Of a stretch of DNA of 43,189 bases, positions 7,566 to 16,078 are shown piece by piece. Below the pieces are notes generated by a model that made no database searches, was not told where the DNA came from, and saw only the letters and a list, made by a program, of their open reading frames with translations. How positions within the stretch are numbered: the first letter of the stretch is position 1; each line of letters begins with the position of its first letter. The position numbers and the translations under genes are program-made. The DNA is from Propionibacteriaceae bacterium (lineage in GTDB: Bacteria; Actinomycetota; Actinomycetes; Propionibacteriales; Propionibacteriaceae), in assembly GCA_030537675.1 (NCBI GenBank), contig JAUNVL010000013.1:1-43189 (forward strand), written 5' to 3'.

Positions 7566-8335
7566 AGAAACTGGTACTCCGCTGGGTCGCGCTCGCGGTG
7601 TTCCTCGTGCTGTTGGCGACGCTGTTCGTGCGTCTGGGTGAATGGCAGCTCAACCGCTTGGAGGGCACAAGGGAAAGAAATGACGTGGTGTCGGCCAACC
7701 AGGGTCGTCCCGTCATCGACTACCGCGAAGTCATGGGCGGCCCGGTGGCGGAGACATCGCAGTGGCAGCGGGTACGCCTCACCGGCACGTACACGGGCGA
7801 GCAGTACCAGGTGCGCTACCGCAACCAGGACGGGCCCGGGATCGAAGTGGCTGCAGTCTTCGACACCACCCATGGCGACACCGTCCTCGTGAACAGGGGC
7901 TTCATCGCGCGCCAGATCGGCAAGCCGGACACCGAGGTGCTTCCGGCGGTGCCTGAGGGCGACGTGGAAGTGATCGGTTTCCTGCGCCGTGACGAGCGGG
8001 GTGACGACACGGCAGTGGTCCCCCACGACTTCAAGGTGCGTCTCATCAACGCCGAAGCCATCGGAACCTCGCTGGGCCGAGATGTCCTGCCGGGCTACGT
8101 CAACCTGGTGGAGTCCACCCCGTCCAATGGCGATGAACTGGTGCCAGTGGTCCCTCCCCCCGCATCCGAGGGCAACCACTTCTCCTACGCACTCCAGTGG
8201 TTCTCGTTCAGCGTCATCGCGGTGGGTGGCATCTTCGTGCTGATCCGGGCAGATCTCGCTGACCGGAAGAAGGCCCGTCTGCGAGCAGAGCGCCGCGCGA
8301 GCCGGAAGGTCGCCGTCGACGAGCCGGTCCGTTGA
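7562..8335 (+). CDS. SURF1-family cytochrome c oxidase assembly protein
   Basis: A 257-residue SURF1 protein, a membrane factor that helps insert heme A into cytochrome aa3 oxidase. It shows two terminal membrane helices (residues ~8-24 and ~210-228) flanking a periplasm-side beta domain. Diagnostic motifs are GEWQLNRLEGTRERND (helix end), WQRVRLTGTY, VLVNRGFI and the strongly conserved GNHFSYALQWFSF before the second helix. The start is a GTG overlapping the upstream stop (GTGA). It fits with the heme A synthase ctaA and heme O synthase ctaB encoded elsewhere in this window. The stop overlaps the TTG start of the next gene. Confidence 0.92.
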   Translation: MKKLVLRWVALAVFLVLLATLFVRLGEWQLNRLEGTRERNDVVSANQGRPVIDYREVMGGPVAETSQWQRVRLTGTYTGEQYQVRYRNQDGPGIEVAAVFDTTHGDTVLVNRGFIARQIGKPDTEVLPAVPEGDVEVIGFLRRDERGDDTAVVPHDFKVRLINAEAIGTSLGRDVLPGYVNLVESTPSNGDELVPVVPPPASEGNHFSYALQWFSFSVIAVGGIFVLIRADLADRKKARLRAERRASRKVAVDEPVR

Positions 8336-9147
8336 CCGCACTCGAAACTGCTGCACCCTGGCTGCGCTGCCCCGTCTGCGGCACCGGTCTCGCGTGGGCG
8401 GGGCGATCACTGGTTTGCCCCACTGGGCACGTCTTCGACGTCGCGAAACAGGGTTACGTCAACCTCGTCGGTCACTCCGCCCCCAGCAACGCCGACACGG
8501 TCGCCATGGTGGCGGCGCGTCACCGATTCCTCTCCGCCGGCCACTATGACCACATCACGGACGCCGTCGCTGAAGCGGTGCTGGGCGCACGCCGCCTGCT
8601 GGAGGTGGGCGCGGGGACCGGCCACCACCTCGCCCGGGTCCTTGATCACCTCCCATCGGCGCATGGGCTGGCTGCCGACATCTCCGTGCCGGCGTCCCGC
8701 CGGGCTGCCAAGGCACATCCACGCATGGCCGCGGTGGTGGCCGACACGTGGGCGGGGCTCCCTCTTGCCGATCGCTCCGTGGACGCGGTGCTGTGTCTCT
8801 TTGCGCCCCGCAACCCCGCTGAGTTCCAGCGTGTGCTCGCTGACGACGGCGTCGTCGTGGTGGTTCTGCCGAAGCCCGACCATCTTCGCGAACTGCGCGA
8901 TGCCCATGCGCTGCTGGAGGTCGGCGAGGACAAGGTGGACAAACTTCTCCAGTCGTCCAGCACCCACCTGAACCTGGTGGCCAGCACGGACGTCACCCAT
9001 GAGTTGGAGCTGAGCGCGGACGAGGCCACGGATCTGGTGGCGATGGGCCCCAACGCCTTCCACACCAACGTGAGCGCCCCCGCCATCCGCACGAGGCTGA
9101 GCGTCACCTGCCTCACTTTCAGGGTCCTGCACACGCCACGTCGCTAG
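8332..9147 (+). CDS. RlmA-like 23S rRNA (guanine-N1)-methyltransferase
   Basis: A SAM-dependent rRNA methyltransferase of the RrmA/RlmA(I/II)/TlrB type, which modifies G745 or G748 of 23S rRNA; TlrB homologues can give macrolide tolerance. The N-terminal zinc finger has Cys13, Cys16, Cys29 and His33 (LRCPVCG then CPTGHVFD), followed by KQGYVNLVG. The Rossmann methyltransferase domain shows LLEVGAGTGHHLARVL (motif I), and CLFAPRNPAEFQRVL and LPKPDHLRELR. Which guanine it methylates cannot be decided from sequence. The start is TTG 8332, overlapping the SURF1 stop as TTGA. Confidence 0.88.
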   Translation: MTALETAAPWLRCPVCGTGLAWAGRSLVCPTGHVFDVAKQGYVNLVGHSAPSNADTVAMVAARHRFLSAGHYDHITDAVAEAVLGARRLLEVGAGTGHHLARVLDHLPSAHGLAADISVPASRRAAKAHPRMAAVVADTWAGLPLADRSVDAVLCLFAPRNPAEFQRVLADDGVVVVVLPKPDHLRELRDAHALLEVGEDKVDKLLQSSSTHLNLVASTDVTHELELSADEATDLVAMGPNAFHTNVSAPAIRTRLSVTCLTFRVLHTPRR

Positions 9148-9150
9148 GCT
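9145..9150 (+). promoter_or_regulatory. Candidate -10 box (TAGGCT) before the AAA+ ATPase gene
   Basis: TAGGCT overlaps the TAG stop codon of the methyltransferase gene and ends 6 nt before ATG 9157, which lacks a Shine-Dalgarno sequence. The same hexamer and spacing precede the methyltransferase start at 1906. Confidence 0.45.
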
Positions 9151-9156
9151 CGGGCG

Positions 9157-10575
9157 ATGGAACACGATGACAGCATCACCGAGCTTCTCCTCACCCTGAA
9201 AAGTGTCATGCAGGCCGCAGAGCGGCTTGGCCCGGCATCCGGTCCAGGGCTCGCCGACGCGCTGTCCACCCACCTGGGATGCGACGTCGAGTCGCTGTCC
9301 GTCCTGAGCGAAGAGGTGGTGCCGCATCGCTTCGCGGACTGGGATGTGGCCTTGGAGCACCTGGCCTCCCAGGACCCGAACGCGAGCGTGCTCGGGGTCG
9401 GCGGAGGCCAGGAGCGCTTGCACCAGTCGTTGGGGGACCTGATCTCCACGCGCTACACCCGCTTCGGCGTGGGGCAGGTGGACTACTGCAAGGTGCCGAC
9501 AGGACCAACGGGCCACCGGCAGACCATCGGTTTTGGCATCCGTCTGATGACATTCGCTGGACACCCTGTGGCGGTGATGCAGCGCAAGCCCGACCCCATG
9601 TACGGATCGGCCAATGCGCGCTTCGAGGTGGTGTGTCAGGACGCAGAGGTGGCTGCCGACCTGCTGGTGGAGGCCAGCCGTCTCGGAACGAAGATGAGTC
9701 TGCTGCGAGGGCAGGTGATCACCTTCGCGGGCAACGGCTTCGACCCCGGCAGCGACGGTTTCACCTTCCTGCCCCGCCCGGACGTTCCCACCGGGGATGT
9801 CGTACTGCCGGAAGGCGTCCTGGAGAGGATCACCAACCATGTGCTGGGGGTCGATGAGCACACCGAGGCTTTGCGCCGATTCGGCCAACACCTCAAGCGG
9901 GGAATCCTGCTGTACGGACCGCCGGGGACCGGCAAGACCCACACCGTGAGGCATCTCGTGGGACGTGCCCACTCCCACACCGTTGTGCTCCTGAGGGGGA
10001 TGACGTTGGCCTACATCACTCAGGCTGCGGTGATCGCCCGCAACCTCCAGCCCGCGATCGTCGTGCTGGAGGACTGTGACCTGGTGGCCGCGGACCGGGA
10101 CTTCACGCCCAGTGGGGCGCCGTTGCTCTTCGAGGTCCTCGACGCACTCGACGGGCTCGACGCGGACGCCGATGTCACGTTCCTGCTGACCACCAACCGG
10201 GTGGACATTCTGGAGGAGGCGCTCGTGCAGCGGCCCGGAAGGGTGGACCTGGCCATGGAAATCCCGCTGCCGGATCTGGAGGAGCGCACCAGACTGCTGC
10301 GGGTCTACCGGCGCGACGTCCCGTTCAGCGATGCAGGGCTGAGTTCAGCGGCCGAACAGACTGACGGCATGACCGCCGCATTCGCCAAGGAACTCGTGCG
10401 TCGCGCCGTCCTGGAGGCAGCGCTGCAGGAGCAGACCCCGGCAGACTCCCACCTGGCCAAGGCGTTGGGTGACCTGCTGTCCGAACGTGAAACCCTGACC
10501 CGTCGTCTGCTGGGGATGGATGACGTCGTGGACGCCGTGGTGACCGACGAAACGTGGGCCGGGGCCGCAGACTGA
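9157..10575 (+). CDS. AAA+ family ATPase with uncharacterised N-terminal domain
   Basis: A 472-residue cytoplasmic protein. Residues ~1-235 match no domain I can name; they include a stretch that looks like a conserved fold (QTIGFGIRLMTFAGHPVAVM, then VICFAG-like QVITFAGNGFDPG and FLPRPDVPTGDVVLP). The C-terminal half is a classic AAA module: HLKRGILLYGPPGTGKTHTVRHL (Walker A at ~254-261), Walker B IVVLEDCD (~301-308, the ED form also seen in Bcs1-like proteins), sensor-1 FLLTTNR, arginine-finger region RPGRVDLAMEIPLPD, and a helical lid ending in FAKELVRRAVLEAAL. It belongs near the FtsH/CDC48/Bcs1 group. No protease domain or membrane helix is present. The substrate is unknown and the neighbours give no clue. 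Confidence 0.85.
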   Translation: MEHDDSITELLLTLKSVMQAAERLGPASGPGLADALSTHLGCDVESLSVLSEEVVPHRFADWDVALEHLASQDPNASVLGVGGGQERLHQSLGDLISTRYTRFGVGQVDYCKVPTGPTGHRQTIGFGIRLMTFAGHPVAVMQRKPDPMYGSANARFEVVCQDAEVAADLLVEASRLGTKMSLLRGQVITFAGNGFDPGSDGFTFLPRPDVPTGDVVLPEGVLERITNHVLGVDEHTEALRRFGQHLKRGILLYGPPGTGKTHTVRHLVGRAHSHTVVLLRGMTLAYITQAAVIARNLQPAIVVLEDCDLVAADRDFTPSGAPLLFEVLDALDGLDADADVTFLLTTNRVDILEEALVQRPGRVDLAMEIPLPDLEERTRLLRVYRRDVPFSDAGLSSAAEQTDGMTAAFAKELVRRAVLEAALQEQTPADSHLAKALGDLLSERETLTRRLLGMDDVVDAVVTDETWAGAAD

Positions 10576-10595
10576 GAATCAGCCTGGCACAACGA

Positions 10596-10632
10596 AAACG
10601 GCCGGCGGACCCACAGGTCCACCGGCCGTTTC
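10596..10632. terminator. Bidirectional terminator between the AAA+ ATPase and phosphohexomutase genes
   Basis: A near-perfect inverted repeat (AAACGGCCGG-C-GGACC against GGTCC-A-CCGGCCGTTT) with a short CACA loop lies between convergent genes. A runs on one side and T runs on the other suit termination from both strands. Confidence 0.85.
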
Positions 10633-10640
10633 CTGGATGA

Positions 10641-12068
10641 CTACAGTCCGAGGAACGCCCGGAACTCGTCGCAGGCGCGCTCAGCCTCGATCTGGTTCGG
10701 CATCTCGCAGAAGATGCGCAGCAGCGGCTCGGTGCCCGAGAACCGCGCGATGATCCAGCCGTTGGTGAAGTAGACCTTGCAGCCATCGGCGTACGAGGTG
10801 TGGGTCACTTCCGCCGTGAAGTCCGGCACCAACTTGTCCACCATGAGCGTCTGCAGGATCTCCGGCTTGCGCTCCATGGGGAACGTGAAGTCGGTCTCCG
10901 CCATGTAGTGGGGATCGAACTGCCCGGTGATCTCGTCGTAGATCTCGCTCATGGACTTGCCCACGATCGCGATCATTTCCACCAGCAGCGCGGCAGCATA
11001 GATGCCGTCCTTGCCGGCGATGTGGCCGCGCACCGTGAGGCCGCCGGAACTCTCGCCACCGATGATGGCGTCGGTCTCCAGCATCTTGCCCGAGATCCAC
11101 TTGAAGCCGACGGGAACCTCGTAGCACTTCTGACCGAAGCGCTCAGCCACGTCGTCGAGCAGGGAGGTGGTGGCCACGTTGCGGACCACAGCGCCTTCCC
11201 AGCCCTTGTACCGCAGCAGGTAGTAGTACAGGATCACCAGGAGCTGGTTGGGGTGGAGGAAGTTGCCCTTGTCGTCGATGACGCCGATGCGGTCCGCGTC
11301 ACCGTCGGTGGCGATCCCGATGTCGCACTTGTTCTCCACCACGTACCGCTTCAGCATGGACAGTCCCGCGCTCGTCGGTGATGGCAGCGCGCCGCCGAAC
11401 AGGGTGTCGTGGCGATCGTTGATGACATCGACCTCGGTGCGGGCGGTCAGCAGGATGGTTTGCAGCGACGTGCGGGAGACACCGAACATGGGGTCCAGCG
11501 CCACCTTCAGGTGCGCGTGCCGGATGGCATCCATGTCCACCTGGGCGATGATGGAGTCGATGTAGCCGTTGAAGGAGTCGATCTCCTTCACAGCCCCGGA
11601 GGCGAGAGCCTTCGCGTAGTCGATGGTGGGCATGGCTGCCTCACCGTCGCCCTGCAAAGCCTCCATGCGTCGCTCCACATCCACGGTCACATCCTCGTCG
11701 GCATCCTTGCCGCCAGCGGTGAAGACCTTGATGCCGTTGTAGAGGGCAGGGTTGTGGGAAGCGGTGATGGCCATGCCGTAGGGCAGTTCGCGGTCCTTCA
11801 CGGTCCACATGATGAGGGGGGTGGGCGCCTGTGCCACGCGGATGAGCTGGCAGGTGATGCCCTGGGCAGCGAAGACCTCAGCGGCCCATTCTGCGGCAAC
11901 GTCGGAGAGGAAGCGCCGGTCGTAGCCGATGACGATGCCGGCTTCCTGCACACCCTCGGCGATGATGCGTTGCGCCAGCGCGCCACAGAGGAGCCGCACG
12001 TTGGCGCGGGTGAACTCATCCCCGATGATCGCTCGCCAGCCGCCTGTACCGAAATTGATGCGCGCCAT
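10641..12068 (-). CDS. Phosphoglucomutase/phosphomannomutase family protein
   Basis: An alpha-D-phosphohexomutase interconverting hexose-1- and hexose-6-phosphates in the cytoplasm (475 aa). The N-terminal FGTGGWRAIIG binds phosphate. The phosphoserine active site is ITASHNP (Ser104), the metal loop is IATDGDADRIG (~residues 250-260), the sugar-binding loop is GGESSGGL, and the C-terminal phosphate loop is FSGTEPLLRIF. Sugar preference (glucose or mannose) cannot be fixed by eye. ATG 12068 is chosen because of GAGGAGAA 6-13 nt upstream; the frame stays open upstream but without homology-like sequence. It could turn glucose-1-phosphate from the GH94 phosphorylase at 24966-28082 into glucose-6-phosphate. 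Confidence 0.92.
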   Translation of the reverse strand: MARINFGTGGWRAIIGDEFTRANVRLLCGALAQRIIAEGVQEAGIVIGYDRRFLSDVAAEWAAEVFAAQGITCQLIRVAQAPTPLIMWTVKDRELPYGMAITASHNPALYNGIKVFTAGGKDADEDVTVDVERRMEALQGDGEAAMPTIDYAKALASGAVKEIDSFNGYIDSIIAQVDMDAIRHAHLKVALDPMFGVSRTSLQTILLTARTEVDVINDRHDTLFGGALPSPTSAGLSMLKRYVVENKCDIGIATDGDADRIGVIDDKGNFLHPNQLLVILYYYLLRYKGWEGAVVRNVATTSLLDDVAERFGQKCYEVPVGFKWISGKMLETDAIIGGESSGGLTVRGHIAGKDGIYAAALLVEMIAIVGKSMSEIYDEITGQFDPHYMAETDFTFPMERKPEILQTLMVDKLVPDFTAEVTHTSYADGCKVYFTNGWIIARFSGTEPLLRIFCEMPNQIEAERACDEFRAFLGL

Positions 12069-12188
12069 CAGTTCTCCTCTTCGTTGATGAGACTCCAGAC
12101 TAGTGATCGGGGAGCGTGCCGTCATCGAAACGAGCATGTGCGTCGCCCACCTACCGACGCAATGAGATAGCAATGCGTCACCACCCGG

Positions 12189-13787
12189 TCAGGCGAGCGA
12201 CACCAGTTCAGCGTATTCGTCGCCCCACAGATCCTCGACACCATCGGGCAGGACGAGGACACGGTCGGGTTCCAGCGCCGCGACGGCGCCGGGATCGTGC
12301 GTGACCAGAATGACGGCGCCGGCGTAGGTGCGCAGCGCACTGAGAACCTCTGCGCGCGAGGCCGGATCCAGGTTGTTGGTGGGCTCGTCCAACAGCAACA
12401 CGTTGGAGGCAGACACCACGAGCATGGCCAGGGCGAGTCGCGTCTTCTCGCCGCCGGAAAGAACGCGGGCCGGCTTCTCGACGTCATCGCCGCTGAACAG
12501 GAACGAGCCCAGCACCTTGCGGACCTGCGTGTCGTTCAGGTTCGGGGACGCCGACGTCATGTTCTCCAACACACTGCGGGAAACGTCGAGGGTCTCGTGT
12601 TCCTGCGCGTAATAACCGAGCTGCGCACCGTGCCCCAGCAGTCGCTGGCCGGTGTCCGGGTCCTCGATACCGGCGAGGATGCGCAGCATGGTGGTCTTGC
12701 CGGCGCCGTTGAGACCCAGGATCACCACCTTTGAGCCCTTGTCTATTGCGAGGTCGACGGCGGTGAACACCTCCAGGGATCCGTAGGCCTTGGACAGGTC
12801 CTTGGCCCGGAGCGGGGTCTTGCCGCACGGCGCAGGATCCGGGAAGCGGATCTTGGCCACCTGGTCGTTCTGCCTCTCCCCCTCCAACCCGGCCATCAGA
12901 CGGTCTGCCCGCTTGGCCATGTTCTGCGCGGCGACTGCCTTGGTGGCCTTCGCCCGCATCTTGTCGGCCTGCAGCATCAACTGGCCGGCCTTCTTCTCTG
13001 CGTTGGCGCGTTCGCGTTTGCGTCGCTTCTCGTCGGTTTCGCGCTGCAGGAGATAGCGCTTCCAGTTCATGGAATAGACGTCCAGCACCGCACGGGTGGC
13101 ATCGAGATGGAACACCTTGTTGATGACGGCGTTCAGGAGTTCCGTGTCGTGGCTGATGATGATGAGACCGCCGGGGAAACCCTGGAGGTAGCCGCGCAAC
13201 CACACGATGGAGTCGGCATCCAAGTGGTTGGTGGGCTCGTCAAGCAGCAGCGTGTCTGCGTCGGAGAACAGGATGCGTGCGAGCTCAACGCGGCGACGCT
13301 GGCCTCCGGAGAGAGTCGACAGCGGCTGTTCGAGGACGCGGTCCGGCAGCCCCAGGTTGGCTGCGATCCGTGCGGCCTCGGCCTCCGCCGCGTACCCGCC
13401 GGCGGCCTGGAGTGCGTTCTCGGCCCGACTGTAGGCAGCCATGGCCTTTTCGCGGTCCTCACCGTCGGTCTCCGCCATCTTCACCTCGGCCTCCCGGAGC
13501 CGCCGCATCACGTGGTCGAGACCACGCGAGCCAAGGATTCGATCGCGGGCGTGCTGTGCGGGATCACCGGAGCGCGGATCCTGCGGGAGATACCCCAACT
13601 GGCCGGTGCGAGTCACCTGCCCCGATACCGGGAGTGCATCCCCAGCGAGGATGCGGGTGAGCGTCGTTTTGCCCGCGCCGTTCCTCCCCACGAGACCAAT
13701 TCGATCGCCGCCGATGACCTGAAAGGACACGGCGGACAACAACAAGCGCGCTCCCGCGCGAACCTCTACGTCTTTGACCTGCAACAC
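12189..13787 (-). CDS. ABC-F family ATPase (translation factor type)
   Basis: A 532-residue soluble protein with two ATP-binding domains and no membrane segment, hence ABC-F rather than a transporter. Domain 1 has Walker A GRNGAGKTT (~34-42), LSGGQRRRVELARIL and LLLDEPTNHLD. Domain 2 has GLNGAGKTT, LSGGEKTRLALAML and LLLDEPTNNLD. Between them is a Lys/Arg-rich P-site tRNA-interaction linker (RETDEKRRKRERANAEKKA). ABC-F proteins act on stalled ribosomes and some give resistance to ribosome-targeting antibiotics; nothing here indicates a resistance type. The GTG start has no ribosome binding site but has TAGGAT 8 nt upstream. It diverges from thpR. Confidence 0.93.
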   Translation of the reverse strand: MLQVKDVEVRAGARLLLSAVSFQVIGGDRIGLVGRNGAGKTTLTRILAGDALPVSGQVTRTGQLGYLPQDPRSGDPAQHARDRILGSRGLDHVMRRLREAEVKMAETDGEDREKAMAAYSRAENALQAAGGYAAEAEAARIAANLGLPDRVLEQPLSTLSGGQRRRVELARILFSDADTLLLDEPTNHLDADSIVWLRGYLQGFPGGLIIISHDTELLNAVINKVFHLDATRAVLDVYSMNWKRYLLQRETDEKRRKRERANAEKKAGQLMLQADKMRAKATKAVAAQNMAKRADRLMAGLEGERQNDQVAKIRFPDPAPCGKTPLRAKDLSKAYGSLEVFTAVDLAIDKGSKVVILGLNGAGKTTMLRILAGIEDPDTGQRLLGHGAQLGYYAQEHETLDVSRSVLENMTSASPNLNDTQVRKVLGSFLFSGDDVEKPARVLSGGEKTRLALAMLVVSASNVLLLDEPTNNLDPASRAEVLSALRTYAGAVILVTHDPGAVAALEPDRVLVLPDGVEDLWGDEYAELVSLA

Positions 13788-13795
13788 GAGGGATC

Positions 13796-13801
13796 ATCCT
13801 A
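13796..13801 (-). promoter_or_regulatory. Candidate -10 box (TAGGAT) of the ABC-F gene
   Basis: TAGGAT on the minus strand ends 8 nt before the GTG at 13787, in the short divergent gap to thpR. No ribosome binding site is visible. Confidence 0.4.
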
Positions 13802-13846
13802 CGCTCTCAGCCGCCGTGACCCCATTTCGTGTGATTGCATGGGTGC

Positions 13847-14416
13847 ATGGGTGAGCGAAGGATGTTCATCGCGCTGCGGCCCCCGGTGGCTCAGCTCACG
13901 GAGCTTGAGGACTTCCTCGAAGCCGTGGGGCTCGAGGCAGCGGGCGTCTCCGTGGTCAGCCCTGCCCGCTGGCACATCACCCTGTCCTTCATGCCTGCTG
14001 TGGAGGCGTCACACCACGATGCCCTGCACGATGCCCTCGTGTCGCTGGCCCCCACCTCCGCCCCGATGGAGCTTGTCCTGCGCGGCGCAGGATCCTTCGC
14101 CCGCGGCGGCACCTCGGCTCCCATCTGGATCGGCGTCGACGGCGACCTGGCCGCACTGGAGGATCTGGCGCTCGGTTGCCGCGCTGCGGGTCATCGCAGT
14201 GGCGCACGGGTGGAGTCACCGAAGCAGTACCGCCCCCATCTGACCCTGTCGCGACGCAGACCACCCGAACACGGTGACCTCTGGATGGCGCGCTTGGACG
14301 AGTTTCGCGGCACCCCCTGGCTCGCGGGAGAGATCCTTCTCATCGAATCCATATTGGGTGGTCACCGCAGGCCTGTCCGGCACACGACGCTGGGCAGCTA
14401 CCGGATGAAGGGCTGA
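13847..14416 (+). CDS. thpR: RNA 2',3'-cyclic phosphodiesterase (2H family)
   Basis: A ~189-residue member of the 2H phosphoesterase superfamily, formerly called 2'-5' RNA ligase, which opens 2',3'-cyclic phosphates on RNA ends. It has the family start RMFIALRPP, the first catalytic motif WHITLSF (H-x-T) about residue 40, and the second RPHLTLSR about residue 130. The start is uncertain: ATG 13847 or ATG 13862 (MFIALRPP), neither with a well-spaced ribosome binding site. The gene ends 10 nt before the stop codon of the convergent hydrolase gene. Confidence 0.9.
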   Translation: MGERRMFIALRPPVAQLTELEDFLEAVGLEAAGVSVVSPARWHITLSFMPAVEASHHDALHDALVSLAPTSAPMELVLRGAGSFARGGTSAPIWIGVDGDLAALEDLALGCRAAGHRSGARVESPKQYRPHLTLSRRRPPEHGDLWMARLDEFRGTPWLAGEILLIESILGGHRRPVRHTTLGSYRMKG

Positions 14417-14426
14417 AGCTGCCTGC

Positions 14427-15257
14427 TCAGAGTTCTGCGAGGAACTTCAGCAGTACCTGCTCCCACTCCTGCTGATGGGAGATGTTGAGCCCATGGGGCC
14501 CTCCCTCCACCACGTGCAGTCGCGCGCCGGGAACCATCGCTGGGAGCCGCTGACTCGACGGAGACAGGGGAACGTTCTGGTCCTGGTCCCCGTGCAGCAC
14601 GAGAAGCGGGACGTCAATCTGTTCGCAGTCCTTGCGGAGATCCGTGGCCCACGCCTCGATCGTCAGGCTGGCAGCCCTCGGGTCGCTCTGCAGCGCGAGT
14701 GCGAGAGCCTCCTGCCGAACTGTCTCGTCCACCGTCAGCCCGTCCTCATTGCTGAAGAAGGCGGTGGTGAACTGATCGAGGAAGCCTGCGTGATCGTCGG
14801 CGCACTGCTTGGCCATGTCCATGAACGCCTGCACGGGCATGGCACCGTCGGGGTTGTCCTCAGTGATGGCGAGCGCAGGACAGATGGAGCTTGACAGCAC
14901 GGCACCCGCCAGTGCGCCGGTGCCGTAGCGACCGATGTAGCGAGCCACTTCCCCACCGCCCATCGAGAAGCCCAGTATGACCGCGTCATGGAGGTCGAGA
15001 TGCGTGATGACGTCGTTGAGGTCTGAGCTGAGGGTGTCGTAGTCGTATCCGTCACGGGGTTTGTCGGAGCGACCGAACCCACGCCGGTCGTAGGTGATGA
15101 CGCGATGGCCCGCTGCCGTCAAAGCTGGGATGTTGTTGCGAAAGGACTCTCCGGAGAGTGGCCAGCCATGAACCAGCACGAGTGGCCGCCCCGCCCCTCC
15201 CGTGTCCGTGATGTGCAAGGTGATGGGTGTGTCACCGGTGGTGGTGATGCCAGTCAT
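14427..15257 (-). CDS. Alpha/beta hydrolase, cofactor-free chloroperoxidase-like
   Basis: A 276-residue alpha/beta-fold hydrolase without a signal peptide. It has the oxyanion segment VLVHGWPLSGESF, the nucleophile elbow GFSMGGGEVARYIGRYG (Ser in G-x-S-x-G), the acid in LLVLHGDQDQNVPL and the catalytic His in GGPHGLNISH. The HGWP and GFSMGGGE-type wording is that of cofactor-independent haloperoxidases/perhydrolases, most of which are really esterases. The true substrate is unknown. ATG 15257 has GGAGGAG 5-11 nt upstream. Transcribed alone, convergent with thpR and divergent from the response regulator. Confidence 0.88.
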   Translation of the reverse strand: MTGITTTGDTPITLHITDTGGAGRPLVLVHGWPLSGESFRNNIPALTAAGHRVITYDRRGFGRSDKPRDGYDYDTLSSDLNDVITHLDLHDAVILGFSMGGGEVARYIGRYGTGALAGAVLSSSICPALAITEDNPDGAMPVQAFMDMAKQCADDHAGFLDQFTTAFFSNEDGLTVDETVRQEALALALQSDPRAASLTIEAWATDLRKDCEQIDVPLLVLHGDQDQNVPLSPSSQRLPAMVPGARLHVVEGGPHGLNISHQQEWEQVLLKFLAEL

Positions 15258-15426
15258 GGTGCTCCTCCTGCTCACAAGGCTGATGCCGAAACGCTACCCC
15301 AGCAGCGCCCGGCGCAACGCAATCACCTTGGAGTCACCCTGATCTCCATCTGGCTACACATCAGACGTCTGTTGGTCGTACCATGTCTGCGTGCGCGGTG
15401 ATCTTCCGCGACAGAGGAGGGCAACG

Positions 15427-16068
15427 GTGTCGAAACCAATGATCCGCGTCGTCGTGGCCGAGGATGACCCCTTGGCACAGATGGCGATCCAGAGTTACAT
15501 CTCCCGAGTCGATGACATCGAGATCGTGGGAAGCGCGGCTGACGGCAAGCTCGCCCTCGAACTGGTGAAGACCCTCAAGCCCGACGTACTGCTCACCGAC
15601 ATCCACATGCCCCACATGGACGGCGTCGAACTCACCCGGCTGGTGTTCGCGCTGCCGGATCCGCCACGTGTGCTGTGTTTCACGGTGCTGGGCGATGAGC
15701 AGACGATGCGCACCGCGCTCGAGGCTGGCGCCAGTGGCTTCCTGCTGAAGGTGGACCCGCCGGACATGCTCATCCACGGCATTCGATGCGCCTACAACGG
15801 TGATGCGCTTGTCTCACCCAAGCTGCTGGCAAGCGTGCTCCGTCAGTTCCAGCGGCACAACAAGCCGCCTGAGGACCTCGTGGATTCCGAGCTCGAACTC
15901 GTCCGACTCGTGGGAATGGGGCTGGACAACGCACAAATCTCCACAGCTGTGTTCCTGGCTCCCAGCACGGTGAAAACCTACGTCAGCCGGCTCTTGAAGA
16001 AGACGGACTGCAAAAGCCGTGCCCAGCTCGCGGCAAGGGCGCACGAGTGGGGCCTGGTCGACGGCTGA
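15427..16068 (+). CDS. NarL/LuxR-family two-component response regulator
   Basis: A 213-residue DNA-binding regulator. The receiver domain (residues ~6-120) has the acidic cluster EDD (12-14), the phosphorylation site Asp58 in LLTDIHMPHMDG, Thr in LCFTVLG and Lys in FLLKVD. The C-terminal LuxR-type helix-turn-helix is ELELVRLVGMGLDNAQIS then LAPSTVKTYVSRLLKKT. Start GTG 15427 is chosen for GAGGAGGG 6-13 nt upstream; the frame is open upstream for 12 codons. The likely partner is the DesK-type kinase at 16923-18131, separated by a small ORF and an opposing gene. A 16-bp inverted repeat 35 nt after its stop may end the transcript. Confidence 0.93.
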   Translation: MSKPMIRVVVAEDDPLAQMAIQSYISRVDDIEIVGSAADGKLALELVKTLKPDVLLTDIHMPHMDGVELTRLVFALPDPPRVLCFTVLGDEQTMRTALEAGASGFLLKVDPPDMLIHGIRCAYNGDALVSPKLLASVLRQFQRHNKPPEDLVDSELELVRLVGMGLDNAQISTAVFLAPSTVKTYVSRLLKKTDCKSRAQLAARAHEWGLVDG

Positions 16069-16078
16069 GCCAGCCGGT

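Noticed and set aside
8407..9978. A 523-codon open frame on the minus strand
   Set aside because: It is antisense to the methyltransferase and AAA+ genes, both with clear motifs; its sequence is Arg/His/Gly-rich without domains, as expected for a shadow frame in GC-rich DNA.
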